Origin: Avispirillum sp959601495
GTDB taxonomy: Bacteria > Bacillota > Clostridia > Oscillospirales > CAG-272
Direction: 5' to 3'
Length of the DNA: 64,000 nucleotides
Assembly: GCA_959601495.1 (NCBI GenBank)
Contig: CAUGPT010000001.1
Coordinates: 124,001-188,000 of the forward strand
Below are positions 33,020 through 40,667 of this stretch, one piece after another. The translations under genes were made by a program, and so were the position numbers. Under the pieces are notes generated by a model. The model searched no databases, was not told where the DNA came from, and was given only the letters and a program-made list of their open reading frames with translations. Each line of letters opens with the position of its first letter. The stretch's first letter is position 1.

Positions 33020-33048
33020 ATTATATTACTGTATAACCTGTTTGTCAA
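33020..33048 (-). promoter_or_regulatory. sigma-A promoter of the mntP riboswitch
   Basis: On the minus strand: TTGACA (33048-33043), 17-bp spacer, TATAAT (33025-33020). A consensus promoter, start expected near 33013. Confidence 0.85.
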
Positions 33049-33059
33049 GCGGCAGATGT

Positions 33060-33563
33060 TCAGCCCGTGCCGCAGCATTTTTTGCACGGCGTATACCCGC
33101 GGGACGCGGCGTCGTCAAGAGTCGTTCTCTGAGCGGAGCCGCCCGCGCATTCGGCGTTTTTGTGGTACCTCTTGCCATTGGGCGTTACATAAACGCACTC
33201 ACCGATGCCGCTTTCCGACGGCTGAGGCGCGGTGCCTCTGCCGGAAGCGGCAGGCTGCGCGGCTTCTGTCGTCACAGCGGTCTCCCCGGGAAGCTTCGGT
33301 GAGCGCGAGGTATAATCATATATAGTATTTCCGTGAAAGAAAAATACCAAAGCTACCGTAAAAACTATTGCGCAGAACATAAAATTCTGCCACAAGCGGT
33401 GATCCTTTGTTATTTTTGTAATCAGCAGATATACGGGAGGGAAGAGGGAGACGGCGCAAAGTGAGCAGAGGGCATTCCAAACACCGACGGGACGGACAAA
33501 AACGGCGAGCGCACAGAAAATTGCGCACAGCACCGACGTGATTACTACACAGCTCTTTTTCAC
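33060..33563 (-). CDS. membrane protein with C-terminal Cys/His motif
   Basis: A 167-residue protein: helices at ~5-25, 30-50 and 62-80, then a low-complexity stretch (TTEAAQPAASGRGTAPQPSES), then a compact motif VYVTPNGKRYHKNAECAGG...RTTLDDAASRGYTPCKKC. This V-x-x-(T)P-x-G-x-x-Y-H-x-x-x-C ... A-x-x-x-G-Y-x-P-C-x-x-C pattern recurs behind nuclease and competence domains in Firmicutes and looks metal-binding, probably outside the membrane. Function unknown. Start ATG 33563, with GGAGGGG upstream. Confidence 0.6.
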   Translation of the reverse strand: MKKSCVVITSVLCAIFCALAVFVRPVGVWNALCSLCAVSLFPPVYLLITKITKDHRLWQNFMFCAIVFTVALVFFFHGNTIYDYTSRSPKLPGETAVTTEAAQPAASGRGTAPQPSESGIGECVYVTPNGKRYHKNAECAGGSAQRTTLDDAASRGYTPCKKCCGTG

Positions 33564-33637
33564 TCAGGTCCCCTCCGTTCCTTTTATAATATAATATCAC
33601 GCCGTTATATGTAAATCAATATCAAAGACGTTAATTA

Positions 33638-33665
33638 TTGACAAGCGCCGAGTATGTGCTATAAT
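33638..33665 (+). promoter_or_regulatory. sigma-A promoter
   Basis: TTGACA (33638-33643), 16-bp spacer, TATAAT (33660-33665), upstream of the zinc-ribbon membrane protein. Confidence 0.75.
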
Positions 33666-33704
33666 TGAAACGGAAACAGATACATCACGGATTCGGAGGC
33701 TCAG

Positions 33705-34250
33705 ATGATATATTGCATATACTGCGGTACGCCGTCAGACGACAACTCAAATTTTTGCCCTCATTGCGGAGCAACGCTTGTAAAGCCGGAGGCTGCCGCA
33801 CAGCAGGTTGCCCCCGATAGGCAGACGTATACGCCCGCCGACGGTGCGTACGCCGGACAGACCGAGGAAGATCGTAAACAGGCTTTTGGCTGCGGCAGCA
33901 CACAGACGGAGACTCCGACATATTACTATACTCCGTGCGGGGAGAATATGTACTATGCCGAAAAAGCGGAGAAAAAGAGCCCCGGTAAAGTTCCCTCCAT
34001 ACTGTCTCTTGTTTTCGGAGGCGTTTCTATCTCATTCATGATAGAAGCTGTAGGCGCGTCATTTGCCTATGATCCTTACGGGGCGATAATTGCGCTGATC
34101 ATATCTATGATTTTTGCGCTTCCGTCGATTTCCCTCGGCATAGTAGGTCTTGTAAAAAGCATAAAGGCAAGAGCGGTTCCCGGTATAGTTATGGCTGCCG
34201 TCGGTCTGGGACTTACCGTATTGGCGTATTTGCTGCTCGGATTCATCTGA
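33705..34250 (+). CDS. zinc-ribbon DUF4190-like membrane protein
   Basis: A 181-residue protein with an N-terminal zinc ribbon (CIYCGTPSDDNSNFCPHCG, two C-x2-C knuckles), a low-complexity linker, and two hydrophobic helices at the end (GAIIALIISMIFALPSISLGIVGLV; GIVMAAVGLGLTVLAYLLLG) of the DUF4190 type. Zinc ribbon plus DUF4190 proteins are common in Clostridia; function unknown. Start behind CGGAGGC. Confidence 0.75.
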   Translation: MIYCIYCGTPSDDNSNFCPHCGATLVKPEAAAQQVAPDRQTYTPADGAYAGQTEEDRKQAFGCGSTQTETPTYYYTPCGENMYYAEKAEKKSPGKVPSILSLVFGGVSISFMIEAVGASFAYDPYGAIIALIISMIFALPSISLGIVGLVKSIKARAVPGIVMAAVGLGLTVLAYLLLGFI

Positions 34251-34288
34251 TGTTTATCCGATTTGCCTGATTTTCTTTTTGAAAGTTC

Positions 34289-34317
34289 TTGACAAGCGAG
34301 ATATTTAACTGTATAAT
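34289..34317 (+). promoter_or_regulatory. sigma-A promoter of tRNA-Ser
   Basis: TTGACA (34289-34294), 17-bp spacer, TATAAT (34312-34317). A leader hairpin GCTGTCAG/CTGACAGC (34324-34331/34346-34353) precedes the mature tRNA end. Confidence 0.8.
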
Positions 34318-34357
34318 AATATAGCTGTCAGTTCTGAGACGACCGCTGACAGCCTTT

Positions 34358-34449
34358 GGAGAAGTACTCAAGAGGCCGAAGAGGCGCCCCTGCTAAGGGT
34401 GTAGGTCGGGATAACCGGCGCGAGAGTTCAAATCTCTCCTTCTCCGCCA
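34358..34449 (+). tRNA. tRNA-Ser(GCT)
   Basis: Class II tRNA with long variable arm. Acceptor GGAGAAG pairs with CTTCTCC, anticodon loop CTGCTAA (anticodon GCT), T arm GAGAG-TTCAAAT-CTCTC, discriminator G and encoded CCA (34447-34449). Its 3' end is repeated 220 bp downstream. Confidence 0.95.
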
Positions 34450-34671
34450 AATAAAAATGCACCCCATAGGGGTGCATTTTTATTTGGCATAGAAAGATTT
34501 GACCGAGCGCCGGGGACCGGCAAGAGAGACGAGTGAGGGAGCGCCGCCGGTGGCGGGAGGAGCGACCGAAACGAGGGTGCAGCGGTCGAAATTGCGCGAA
34601 GCGGCAGCGAGCAGAGCAATTTCGGGCACCGCAAACGTGGTCGAAGACCAAATCTCTCCTTCTCCGCCAAA
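34429..34671 (+). repeat. direct repeat of the tRNA-Ser 3' end with GC-rich spacer
   Basis: A 23-bp segment covering the T arm, acceptor strand and CCA of tRNA-Ser (34429-34451) recurs exactly at 34649-34671. The second copy has no tRNA body: it is preceded by a ~160-bp GC-rich stretch (34486-34648) that contains its own inverted repeat CGAAATTGC/GCAATTTCG. Both copies are followed by a hairpin terminator (34451-34485 and 34673-34714). Integrases often use tRNA 3' ends as attachment sites, so the two copies may be att sites or remnants of insertion. Confidence 0.75.
34451..34485 (+). terminator. terminator directly after tRNA-Ser
   Basis: Nearly the whole segment folds: 17-bp arms (34449-34465 and 34469-34485) with an ATA loop, GCACCCC/GGGGTGC core and a T-rich 3' side. 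Confidence 0.8.
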
Positions 34672-34672
34672 G

Positions 34673-34714
34673 AATAACCGTCATTCTGATACAACAGAAT
34701 GACGGTTATTTTAT
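34673..34714 (+). terminator. terminator after the second tRNA tail
   Basis: 16-bp arms AATAACCGTCATTCTG (34673-34688) and complement (34695-34710), loop ATACAA, T-rich tail. Confidence 0.75.
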
Positions 34715-34784
34715 GCCTAAAATAAGCATTTTTCTAACTTATGAACTGGAAAAGCGACGATTCATCCAATTAGGTTTCCTTCAA

Positions 34785-34869
34785 ATCGTTGAAAGATAGC
34801 AAATCGTTAAATCATAGGCATAATCGTTGATTTATAGAGATTATCGTTGAATTGTAGCCAATAATCGTT
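34785..34869 (+). repeat. five helically phased ATCGTT repeats
   Basis: ATCGTT occurs at 34785, 34803, 34823, 34843 and 34864, i.e. spaced 18, 20, 20 and 21 bp, each followed by an AT-rich GAAAGATAG/AAATCATAG/GATTTATAG/GAATTGTAG-like sequence. It ends 5 bp before the lipoprotein promoter, so it looks like an operator or activator array, or iterons. Confidence 0.7.
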
Positions 34870-34874
34870 AAAGG

Positions 34875-34903
34875 TTGACAAGTTCACATTTATCTAGTAT
34901 GCT
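34875..34903 (+). promoter_or_regulatory. promoter of the lipoprotein gene
   Basis: TTGACA (34875-34880), 17-bp spacer, TATGCT (34898-34903), immediately after the ATCGTT array. Confidence 0.65.
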
Positions 34904-34936
34904 TTAATTACAAATCATTTCAGGAGGTTATCTGCA

Positions 34937-35644
34937 ATGAAACGCCTATTCTGCCTGCTTCTAACCTGGATTGTATTGATTTCTTTGGCGGCTTGTCAAA
35001 CAAACACCGATAATTCAGATAAAAACGGAAACAATGTCGACTATATGACTACATCATGTACTAAGGATTCCGTAGATGAATTTATGTCCATTATAGGCGA
35101 GGTGGAATTGGGTGGCTTATCTACTGGGATGAAACTTGACGAGGAGCATTGTTACAATGTTACCCCGCTTTCTGTTGCCACACAGACAGACATCAAGATT
35201 TATAAGTTCAGCGATTCCTGCGTCACGCTTGCACTAATTGATGGTGAGGTATATTCCATTTGTGAGTCCTTTGGTGGCTACGGTTTTGTAAATGCCGTAC
35301 CTTGGGATTATGACGAAGATGGACATCTTGATTTATTGGTTGCTTCTTCATGGGGTTCGGGATTACACCGTTCTATAATTTCCGTTTTTAATACAACAAC
35401 AAAGAAATCCATTGTTGTTTATGATACTTCAACTACCGACAATCCTTCGGTAGACCTGTTTGTAGCGACTGCTTCACCCTCGTTTTCTTCAAAAGATCCC
35501 CAAGCTATTTATTATCAAGTCTACAGCGCAAATATAGAAGTCAACGACAATAACCTTGCAGATTTGTCTTATACTGCAACAGGTGTTATTGGTTTAGTAG
35601 TTGTCGAAAATGGAGCACTGGTTTTTAAGACAATAGGTGATTAA
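34937..35644 (+). CDS. lipoprotein of unknown function
   Basis: A 235-residue protein with a lipoprotein signal (MKRLFCLLLTWIVLISLAAC, lipid Cys at 20), a linker rich in Asn and Asp, then a beta-rich domain including DYDEDGHLDLLVAS, an FG-GAP/calcium-loop-like segment (DxDxDGxxD). It should be anchored on the outside of the membrane. Low GC (many T/A-ending codons) and its setting between tRNA-Ser repeats and a polyhairpin element suggest acquisition. It starts ATG 34937 behind CAGGAGG. Function unknown. Confidence 0.7.
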   Translation: MKRLFCLLLTWIVLISLAACQTNTDNSDKNGNNVDYMTTSCTKDSVDEFMSIIGEVELGGLSTGMKLDEEHCYNVTPLSVATQTDIKIYKFSDSCVTLALIDGEVYSICESFGGYGFVNAVPWDYDEDGHLDLLVASSWGSGLHRSIISVFNTTTKKSIVVYDTSTTDNPSVDLFVATASPSFSSKDPQAIYYQVYSANIEVNDNNLADLSYTATGVIGLVVVENGALVFKTIGD

Positions 35645-35650
35645 GTGCGG

Positions 35651-35700
35651 TTGCACCCCTAGCCTAAAATGCACCCCCTCTGAACCGAAGTTGCACCCCC
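35651..35700 (+). repeat. three TGCACCCC repeats, possible IS end
   Basis: TGCACCCC(C) begins at 35652, 35670 and 35692 (18 and 22 bp apart), 7 bp after the lipoprotein stop. Multiple phased short repeats at one end resemble transposase-binding sites of IS21-type elements; no transposase is here, so this would be a relic (inference). Confidence 0.4.
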
Positions 35701-35737
35701 ATAAAATGGTTTCTATTAAAATTAGAGTTATTTGTCA

Positions 35738-35940
35738 TGAAAAAGCACTTGCGCAGCAAGTGCTTTTTCAGTTATATTCGCCGTGCGGCGAGTTATATTG
35801 CCTTCGGCAGTGATATTCGGCTTTTGCCGGGTGATATTCGCTTCGCGAGCATTACGGCGAATATAATATCACTGCGCCGCAGGCGCAATATCACTTATTC
35901 CGCAGGTAAAAATATCCCACCGAGCGGAGTGAGGCATATC
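35738..35940. repeat. polyhairpin (REP/MITE-like) element
   Basis: Starts with a hairpin AAAAAGCACTTGC/GCAAGTGCTTTTT (35740-35768). Then four units of 18-21 bp, each GTTATATT or GTGATATT followed by a short hairpin: CGCCGTGCGGCG, GCCTTCGGC, CGGCTTTTGCCG, CGCTTCGCG (35771-35848). Then the complementary orientation (ATATAATATCAC ... CAATATCAC, 35859-35894) and AAATATCCCACCGAGCGGAG to ~35940. The whole can fold on itself. No ORF. Similar runs of ATATT-plus-stem units are, from memory, scattered in clostridial genomes. Confidence 0.6.
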
Positions 35941-36008
35941 ATTTACATTTTTGTAAAAAAACAGCGGTTTTTCGGAAAAATGTGCGGCTTTTAATGTGTA
36001 ATGTCTAC

Positions 36009-36037
36009 TTTACAATATTGTGCTATTATGGTACACT
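36009..36037 (+). promoter_or_regulatory. promoter of the frameshifted gene
   Basis: TTTACA (36009-36014), 17-bp spacer, TACACT (36032-36037). Apart from this and the repeats, 35645-36122 holds no gene. Confidence 0.5.
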
Positions 36038-36122
36038 ATTTATACTGAAGGTTTCAGGTGATATCATATGAAACCCGCAGAGGGTGCTTAATTTATCACA
36101 CTATGATCAAAGGAGATTTAAA

Positions 36123-36508
36123 ATGGTTGATCTGCTCGAGTTTTTGAAAGAGAAACTCAGCGGCGGGGAATCGGTTGAAAGTATAGTGGATGTTTTTGAA
36201 AAATGTGCAGTATTCCCCTTGATATTGACGCTGTTTTGTTTGAAACCGGTGTATTTCCTTCCTGCGGGAAGGATATGTTTATATTTTCGCTGACAAGGCA
36301 GTATCCTAATGATACTGACGACGAATTCTATCAGCTTCATGTTGAGATTTATTATGAACCGGACAGCGATAACAGTGGCATGAACGAGTGCATTTGGAGC
36401 ATGCATACAGACGAAAATATATTTGATACAGTCCGCCGCTCGCCGGCTTATGAATACGCGAGATGTCACGAATATCTGAGTTACGAAATCTCGCTTGGCG
36501 AAACTTAA
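36123..36508 (+). pseudogene. frameshifted small hypothetical gene
   Basis: ATG 36123 behind AAGGAG opens MVDLLEFLKEKLSGGESVES..., which runs out of frame near FEKCAV. The protein continues in the -1 frame as IPLDIDAVLFETGVFPSCGK... to HEYLSYEISLGET, ending at 36508. The two halves join across 36199-36218, where there are an A5 run and a C4 run. It could be a disabled gene, a sequencing indel or, less likely, programmed -1 frameshifting. The rejoined product (~128 residues) has no family I recognise. Confidence 0.55.
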
Positions 36509-36721
36509 TCTATATATTCATCTCCGACGGCACAACGCAGAATAACGCCGCGGGTGTTATCGCGCCGGAGTTCTGGTGCGTATACTTTGCGCCGGTCTGT
36601 GTGCTTTCGATCAGGCATTTTGTTAAAAAGCAGGGGCGCGCAGACTGATGCGCGGCACAGGAGCTTGCGCACGGTGCGCCGAAAAACGCAGTTTAACGCC
36701 GACATATGAAAGGATGCATAT

Positions 36722-37276
36722 ATGTCTCAGATAACGAAGCGCGCGCTTGAAGAATCGCTGAAAAATCTGCTGCTGCAGAAGCCGCTTAATAAAATTACAA
36801 TAAACGACATTGCCGAGGACTGCGGCATAAATCGCATGACGTTCTACTACCATTTCAGGGATATATACGATCTTGTGGAGTGGTCGTGTCTGGAAGACGC
36901 AGATCGGGCGCTGAATGACAAAAAGACATATGAGACATGGCAGGAGGGGCTTATAAATATCTTTTATGCCGTTCTCGAAAACAAGCCTTTTATTATGAAT
37001 GTGTACCGTTGTGTGCACAGGGAACAGGCGGAGAAATACCTGTCTCCGCTCGTGGACGATCTTGTTATGGGCGTTATCAATGAGGAGGCTGTCCGCATTC
37101 GTGTGCGTGACGAGGACAAGGAGTTTATCGCAAAAGTTTACTCATATGTACTTATCGGCGTAATGCTTGACTGGATAAAAGATGACATGCGTGAGGACCC
37201 GAAAGAGGTCGTAGCAAGGCTCGCACGCCTTATAAAAGGCAGTGTACCGTCGGCGCTCGTCCGCTTCAGCTTCTGA
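36722..37276 (+). CDS. TetR/AcrR family regulator
   Basis: A 184-residue regulator. HTH at ~24-45: KITINDIAEDCGINRMTFYYHFRDIYDLVEW, the typical TetR recognition helix, and a C-terminal helical ligand-binding part (DhaS/TetR_C-type). The start is MSQITKRALEESLKNLLLQKP. A terminator (37321-37357) separates it from the oleate hydratase gene, its probable target by position. Confidence 0.85.
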   Translation: MSQITKRALEESLKNLLLQKPLNKITINDIAEDCGINRMTFYYHFRDIYDLVEWSCLEDADRALNDKKTYETWQEGLINIFYAVLENKPFIMNVYRCVHREQAEKYLSPLVDDLVMGVINEEAVRIRVRDEDKEFIAKVYSYVLIGVMLDWIKDDMREDPKEVVARLARLIKGSVPSALVRFSF

Positions 37277-37320
37277 TTTTTATCAAAAAGCCGCTTTTGA
37301 TAAAAAAATATGCAATTCGA

Positions 37321-37357
37321 CGCTCCGTGACAAAAAGTCTGTCACGGGGCGTTTTCT
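37321..37357 (+). terminator. terminator after the TetR gene
   Basis: CGCTCCGTGAC (37321-37331) pairs with GTCACGGGGCG (37341-37351), with one G-T pair; TTTT follows. Confidence 0.7.
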
Positions 37358-37362
37358 GTCTA

Positions 37363-37390
37363 TTGTAAGCCGTGCGGATGCGGGTATAAT
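37363..37390 (+). promoter_or_regulatory. promoter of ohyA
   Basis: TTGTAA (37363-37368), 16-bp spacer, TATAAT (37385-37390), 35 bp before the start. Confidence 0.65.
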
Positions 37391-37424
37391 AAAGACAGAA
37401 ATTAAAGCACAGGAGGCTTACAAA

Positions 37425-39218
37425 ATGTATTACTCAGCAGGAAATTACGAATCGTTTGCTCATCCCGAAAAGCCGAAGGATGTTGATAAGAAATCGGCAT
37501 ATATCATCGGCACGGGTCTTGCGGGACTGACCGCTGCGTTTTATCTTGTGCGAGACGGTCAGATGAAGGGCGAGCGCATTCACCTTCTCGAAAAGCTTGA
37601 GCTTGCCGGCGGCAGCTGCGACGGCCGCAAGGATGTTACAAAAGGCTTCTATATGCGCGGCGGACGCGAAATGGACAACCATTTTGAGGTCATGTGGGAT
37701 ACGTTCCGCGATGTGCCGTCTGTTGAGACCCCCGGTGTTTCCGTTCTGGACGAATACTATTGGCTCAACAAGCACGACCCCAACTATTCGCTCTGCCGTG
37801 CAACGGTGAACCGCGGTGAGGACGCGCATACCGACCGCAAGTTTGAGCTTGACAAAGAGTCGGCTCTTGCGCTGTCAAAGCTGTTCATGACCCCCGAAAA
37901 GGATCTTGAAGACAAGAAAATTTCCGATGTTCTGCCCGAATCCTTCTGGAGCACGAACTTCTGGCTCTATTGGCAGACGATGTTCGCTTTCCAGCGCTGG
38001 TCGAGCGCGCTTGAGATGAAGCGGTATCTGTGCCGCTATGTGCATCACATTGACGGCCTGCCCGATTTCAGCGCTCTGCGTTTCACAAAGTACAATCAGT
38101 ATGAAAGCATGATACTGCCTCTCGTAAAGTACCTTGAGAGCCACGGCGTTCGTATTGAGTACGGCATGGACGTTAAAAACGTTGTCATCGAGAAAAGCGG
38201 CGGCAAGAGATACGCAAAACAGATTGTATACAGGAAAGACGGCGCTGATGCGACAATTGATCTCACTGAGGATGATCTTGTATTCATAACCAACGGCTGC
38301 TGCACAGATACTTCGTGCTACGGTGACCAGACCCATGCCCCCGATCTCTCTCAGGTCAAGAACGGCTGCGGCGAGTCATGGGATATGTGGAAGGCTATTG
38401 CTGCGCAGGCGGAGAACGGCGAATACGGCGACCCCGAAAACTTCTGCGGTGATGTTGACGCCACCAACTGGATGAGCGCTACCGTTGCCACAAGCGATGA
38501 GGAAGTTATACGGCATATTATGGACATCTGCAAGCGCGATCCCCGCAGCGGCAAGGTAACGACAGGCGGCATCGTGACCGTAAAGGACAGCACTGAAAAC
38601 TGGTATCTCTCATGGACCATCAACCGTCAGCCCCAGTTCAAGTCGCAGGATAAGAATATGGTGCTTGTATGGCTGTATTCGCTTCATACCGACCGCGAGG
38701 GCAACTATGTAAAGAAGGCAATGCGCGACTGTACGGGCGAGGAGGTTTGCCGCGAATGGCTGTATCATATCGGAGTTCCGACTGACAGAATAGAGACGCT
38801 TGCACATGACGCGTGCAACACCACAACCTGCTATATGCCTTATATCAACGCGTTCTTCCAGCCGAGAAAAGAGTCCGACAGACCGAAAGTCGTGCCCGAC
38901 GGCGCGGTTAACTTCGCATTCATCGGTCAGTTTGCCGAGACCCCCCGCGACACCATATTCACGACAGAGTATTCTATGCGTACCGGCATGGAGTCCGTTT
39001 ATACTCTGCTTGACATCGACCGCGGTGTGCCCGAGGTATGGGGCAGCAAGTACGATGTGCGCGAGCTTTTGCGCGCCTGCTACTATGCCATAGACAAAAA
39101 ACCTATTACCGAGGCAAAGCTTTCTTTCAAGGAGAAAGAGCTGCTCAAGGTTGTTATGAAAAAGGTAAAGGGAACCGATGTTGAGCTGCTTCTCAAAGAA
39201 AGCGGACTCATTGAATAA
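37425..39218 (+). CDS. ohyA: oleate hydratase (MCRA family)
   Basis: A 597-residue FAD enzyme that adds water to the cis-9 double bond of unsaturated fatty acids (10-hydroxystearate formation). N-terminal FAD motif: AYIIGTGLAGLTAAFYLVRDG. Characteristic segments: LEKLELAGGSCDG, GGREMDNHFEVMWD, NGCCTDTSCYGD, and C-terminal FIGQFAETPRDTIFTTEYSMRTG. Start ATG 37425 behind CAGGAGG; upstream in-frame sequence is promoter. Probably controlled by the TetR protein upstream; detoxifies fatty acids in gut bacteria (family knowledge). Confidence 0.93.
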   Translation: MYYSAGNYESFAHPEKPKDVDKKSAYIIGTGLAGLTAAFYLVRDGQMKGERIHLLEKLELAGGSCDGRKDVTKGFYMRGGREMDNHFEVMWDTFRDVPSVETPGVSVLDEYYWLNKHDPNYSLCRATVNRGEDAHTDRKFELDKESALALSKLFMTPEKDLEDKKISDVLPESFWSTNFWLYWQTMFAFQRWSSALEMKRYLCRYVHHIDGLPDFSALRFTKYNQYESMILPLVKYLESHGVRIEYGMDVKNVVIEKSGGKRYAKQIVYRKDGADATIDLTEDDLVFITNGCCTDTSCYGDQTHAPDLSQVKNGCGESWDMWKAIAAQAENGEYGDPENFCGDVDATNWMSATVATSDEEVIRHIMDICKRDPRSGKVTTGGIVTVKDSTENWYLSWTINRQPQFKSQDKNMVLVWLYSLHTDREGNYVKKAMRDCTGEEVCREWLYHIGVPTDRIETLAHDACNTTTCYMPYINAFFQPRKESDRPKVVPDGAVNFAFIGQFAETPRDTIFTTEYSMRTGMESVYTLLDIDRGVPEVWGSKYDVRELLRACYYAIDKKPITEAKLSFKEKELLKVVMKKVKGTDVELLLKESGLIE

Positions 39219-39232
39219 GTCGGTTTGTAATG

Positions 39233-39260
39233 AAAAAAGCCGCCGTTCGGCGGCTTTTTT
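39233..39260 (+). terminator. terminator after ohyA
   Basis: AAAAAAGCCGCCG (39233-39245) and complement (39248-39260), two-base loop, T6 in the 3' arm. Confidence 0.85.
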
Positions 39261-39269
39261 GCTGCATAT

Positions 39270-39318
39270 ATAAGAAAAAACGATACTGCGTCTCGCGGCA
39301 CAGTATCGTTTATTTTTT
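39270..39318 (-). terminator. terminator after clpX
   Basis: AAACGATACTG (39278-39288) and CAGTATCGTTT (39301-39311) with 12-nt loop. On the minus strand the hairpin is followed by TTTTTTCTT; the plus-strand side is also T-rich. Confidence 0.7.
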
Positions 39319-40625
39319 TACTCTGCTTTGGGCAGGGGCTTTACCGATTTTTTTGCGGTAAGCTTTGCGGGTGCGCCAACCGGTATGAGTTTCGGTGCCG
39401 CGCCTTTTTCGATGCATGCGCGGGTTATGCGCACCTCGGCGATATCCTTTCGGGAGGGAATATCGAACATTATCTGCGTCATGTGCTCTTCGATAATGGA
39501 GCGCAGTCCGCGCGCGCCGGTGTTCCGCTCGATCGCCTGCTTTGCAATGGCGCGCAGGGCGTCCTTTTCAAATACGAGCTTTACGCCGTCAAGCTCAAAT
39601 AGCTTTGTATACTGCTTTGTAAGCGAGTTTCTGGGCTCTTTGAGTATGCGTACAAGGGCGTCCTCGTCCAGATTTTCAAGCCCGACTATAACGGGCAGTC
39701 TTCCCACAAGCTCGGGGATAAGGCCGAACTTTACTATGTCATGCGCCGTAACGTCCTTGAAAATATCCGTTGTCTTTTTCTCGCTCTTTGTTTTGACCTC
39801 GCCGCCGAAGCCCATGGAGGAGGCTCCGCGCCGCGCTTCTATTATCTGGTCAAGCGTGTCGAACGCGCCGCCGCAGATAAACAGAATATTTTCTGTGTTT
39901 ATCTGGATAAACTCCTGGTTGGGATGCTTTCTGCCGCCCTGCGGGGGAACGTTTGCGACGGTGCCCTCAAGTATCTTCAGAAGCGCCTGCTGAACGCCCT
40001 CGCCGGAAACGTCGCGGGTGATGGAGCGGTTTTCGCTGCGGCGGGATATCTTATCTATTTCGTCTATATAGATGATTCCTTTTTCCGCAGCCTCAACGTC
40101 GTAGTCCGCTGCCTGGATAAGGCGGAGAAGTATATTCTCCACGTCCTCGCCGACGTATCCCGCCTCCGTAAGAGTAGTGGCGTCCGCAATGGCAAAGGGA
40201 ACTTTAAGCGTTTTTGCAAGTGTCTGCGCCAAAAACGTTTTGCCGACGCCTGTGGGACCTATGAGCAGAACGTTGCTTTTCTGTATCTCAACATCCTCGC
40301 TGTCGCTCTTTTTGCCGCTTGAGGCGTCGCGGTACAAAAGCCTTTTGTAGTGGTTATAAACCGCAACGGAAAGACTTATCTTTGCTTTGTCCTGACCGAT
40401 GATATATTCGTCAAGGCTTGCTTTTATTTCTGCGGGACGGGGAAGAGTATCCGCGCTGAGGGTGAAATTGGAATCCTCGTGCGTGTGGTCGTATATGATC
40501 TCATTGCACGCCTCAATACAGCTGTCGCATATGCAGGCACCTGTGGGAGACGGTATGAGAAACATGACCTGCTTTTCGCTGCGTCCGCAGAATGAGCAGC
40601 GCCGGAGCTCGGTTTCGTTATTCAT
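39318..40625 (-). CDS. clpX: Clp protease ATP-binding subunit ClpX
   Basis: A 435-residue AAA+ unfoldase. Zinc-binding domain: CSFCGRSEKQVMFLIPSPTG...CICDSCIEAC. Walker A GPTGVGKTFLAQTLA; Walker B GIIYIDEIDK; pore motif GYVGED; sensor region RNTGARGLRSIIEEHM. Partners with ClpP, encoded 42 bp upstream. The C-terminus has a short basic extension (PAKLTAKKSVKPLPKAE). Confidence 0.96.
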   Translation of the reverse strand: MNNETELRRCSFCGRSEKQVMFLIPSPTGACICDSCIEACNEIIYDHTHEDSNFTLSADTLPRPAEIKASLDEYIIGQDKAKISLSVAVYNHYKRLLYRDASSGKKSDSEDVEIQKSNVLLIGPTGVGKTFLAQTLAKTLKVPFAIADATTLTEAGYVGEDVENILLRLIQAADYDVEAAEKGIIYIDEIDKISRRSENRSITRDVSGEGVQQALLKILEGTVANVPPQGGRKHPNQEFIQINTENILFICGGAFDTLDQIIEARRGASSMGFGGEVKTKSEKKTTDIFKDVTAHDIVKFGLIPELVGRLPVIVGLENLDEDALVRILKEPRNSLTKQYTKLFELDGVKLVFEKDALRAIAKQAIERNTGARGLRSIIEEHMTQIMFDIPSRKDIAEVRITRACIEKGAAPKLIPVGAPAKLTAKKSVKPLPKAE

Positions 40626-40667
40626 AAATTATGAAATACCTTTCTTGATTGAGAGGCGCCGGCTTTG

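Noticed and set aside
34328..34694. Minus-strand frames ending in GGEGEI or AEKERFELS across tRNA-Ser
   Set aside because: These are the well-known false proteins read from tRNA sequence and its repeated tail.
34785..34869. CRISPR array
   Set aside because: Repeats share only six bases with ~14-bp spacing; there are no spacers and no cas genes.
36463..36648. 61-residue frame between the frameshifted gene and the TetR gene
   Set aside because: It overlaps the better frame, has no ribosome-binding site and no family features.
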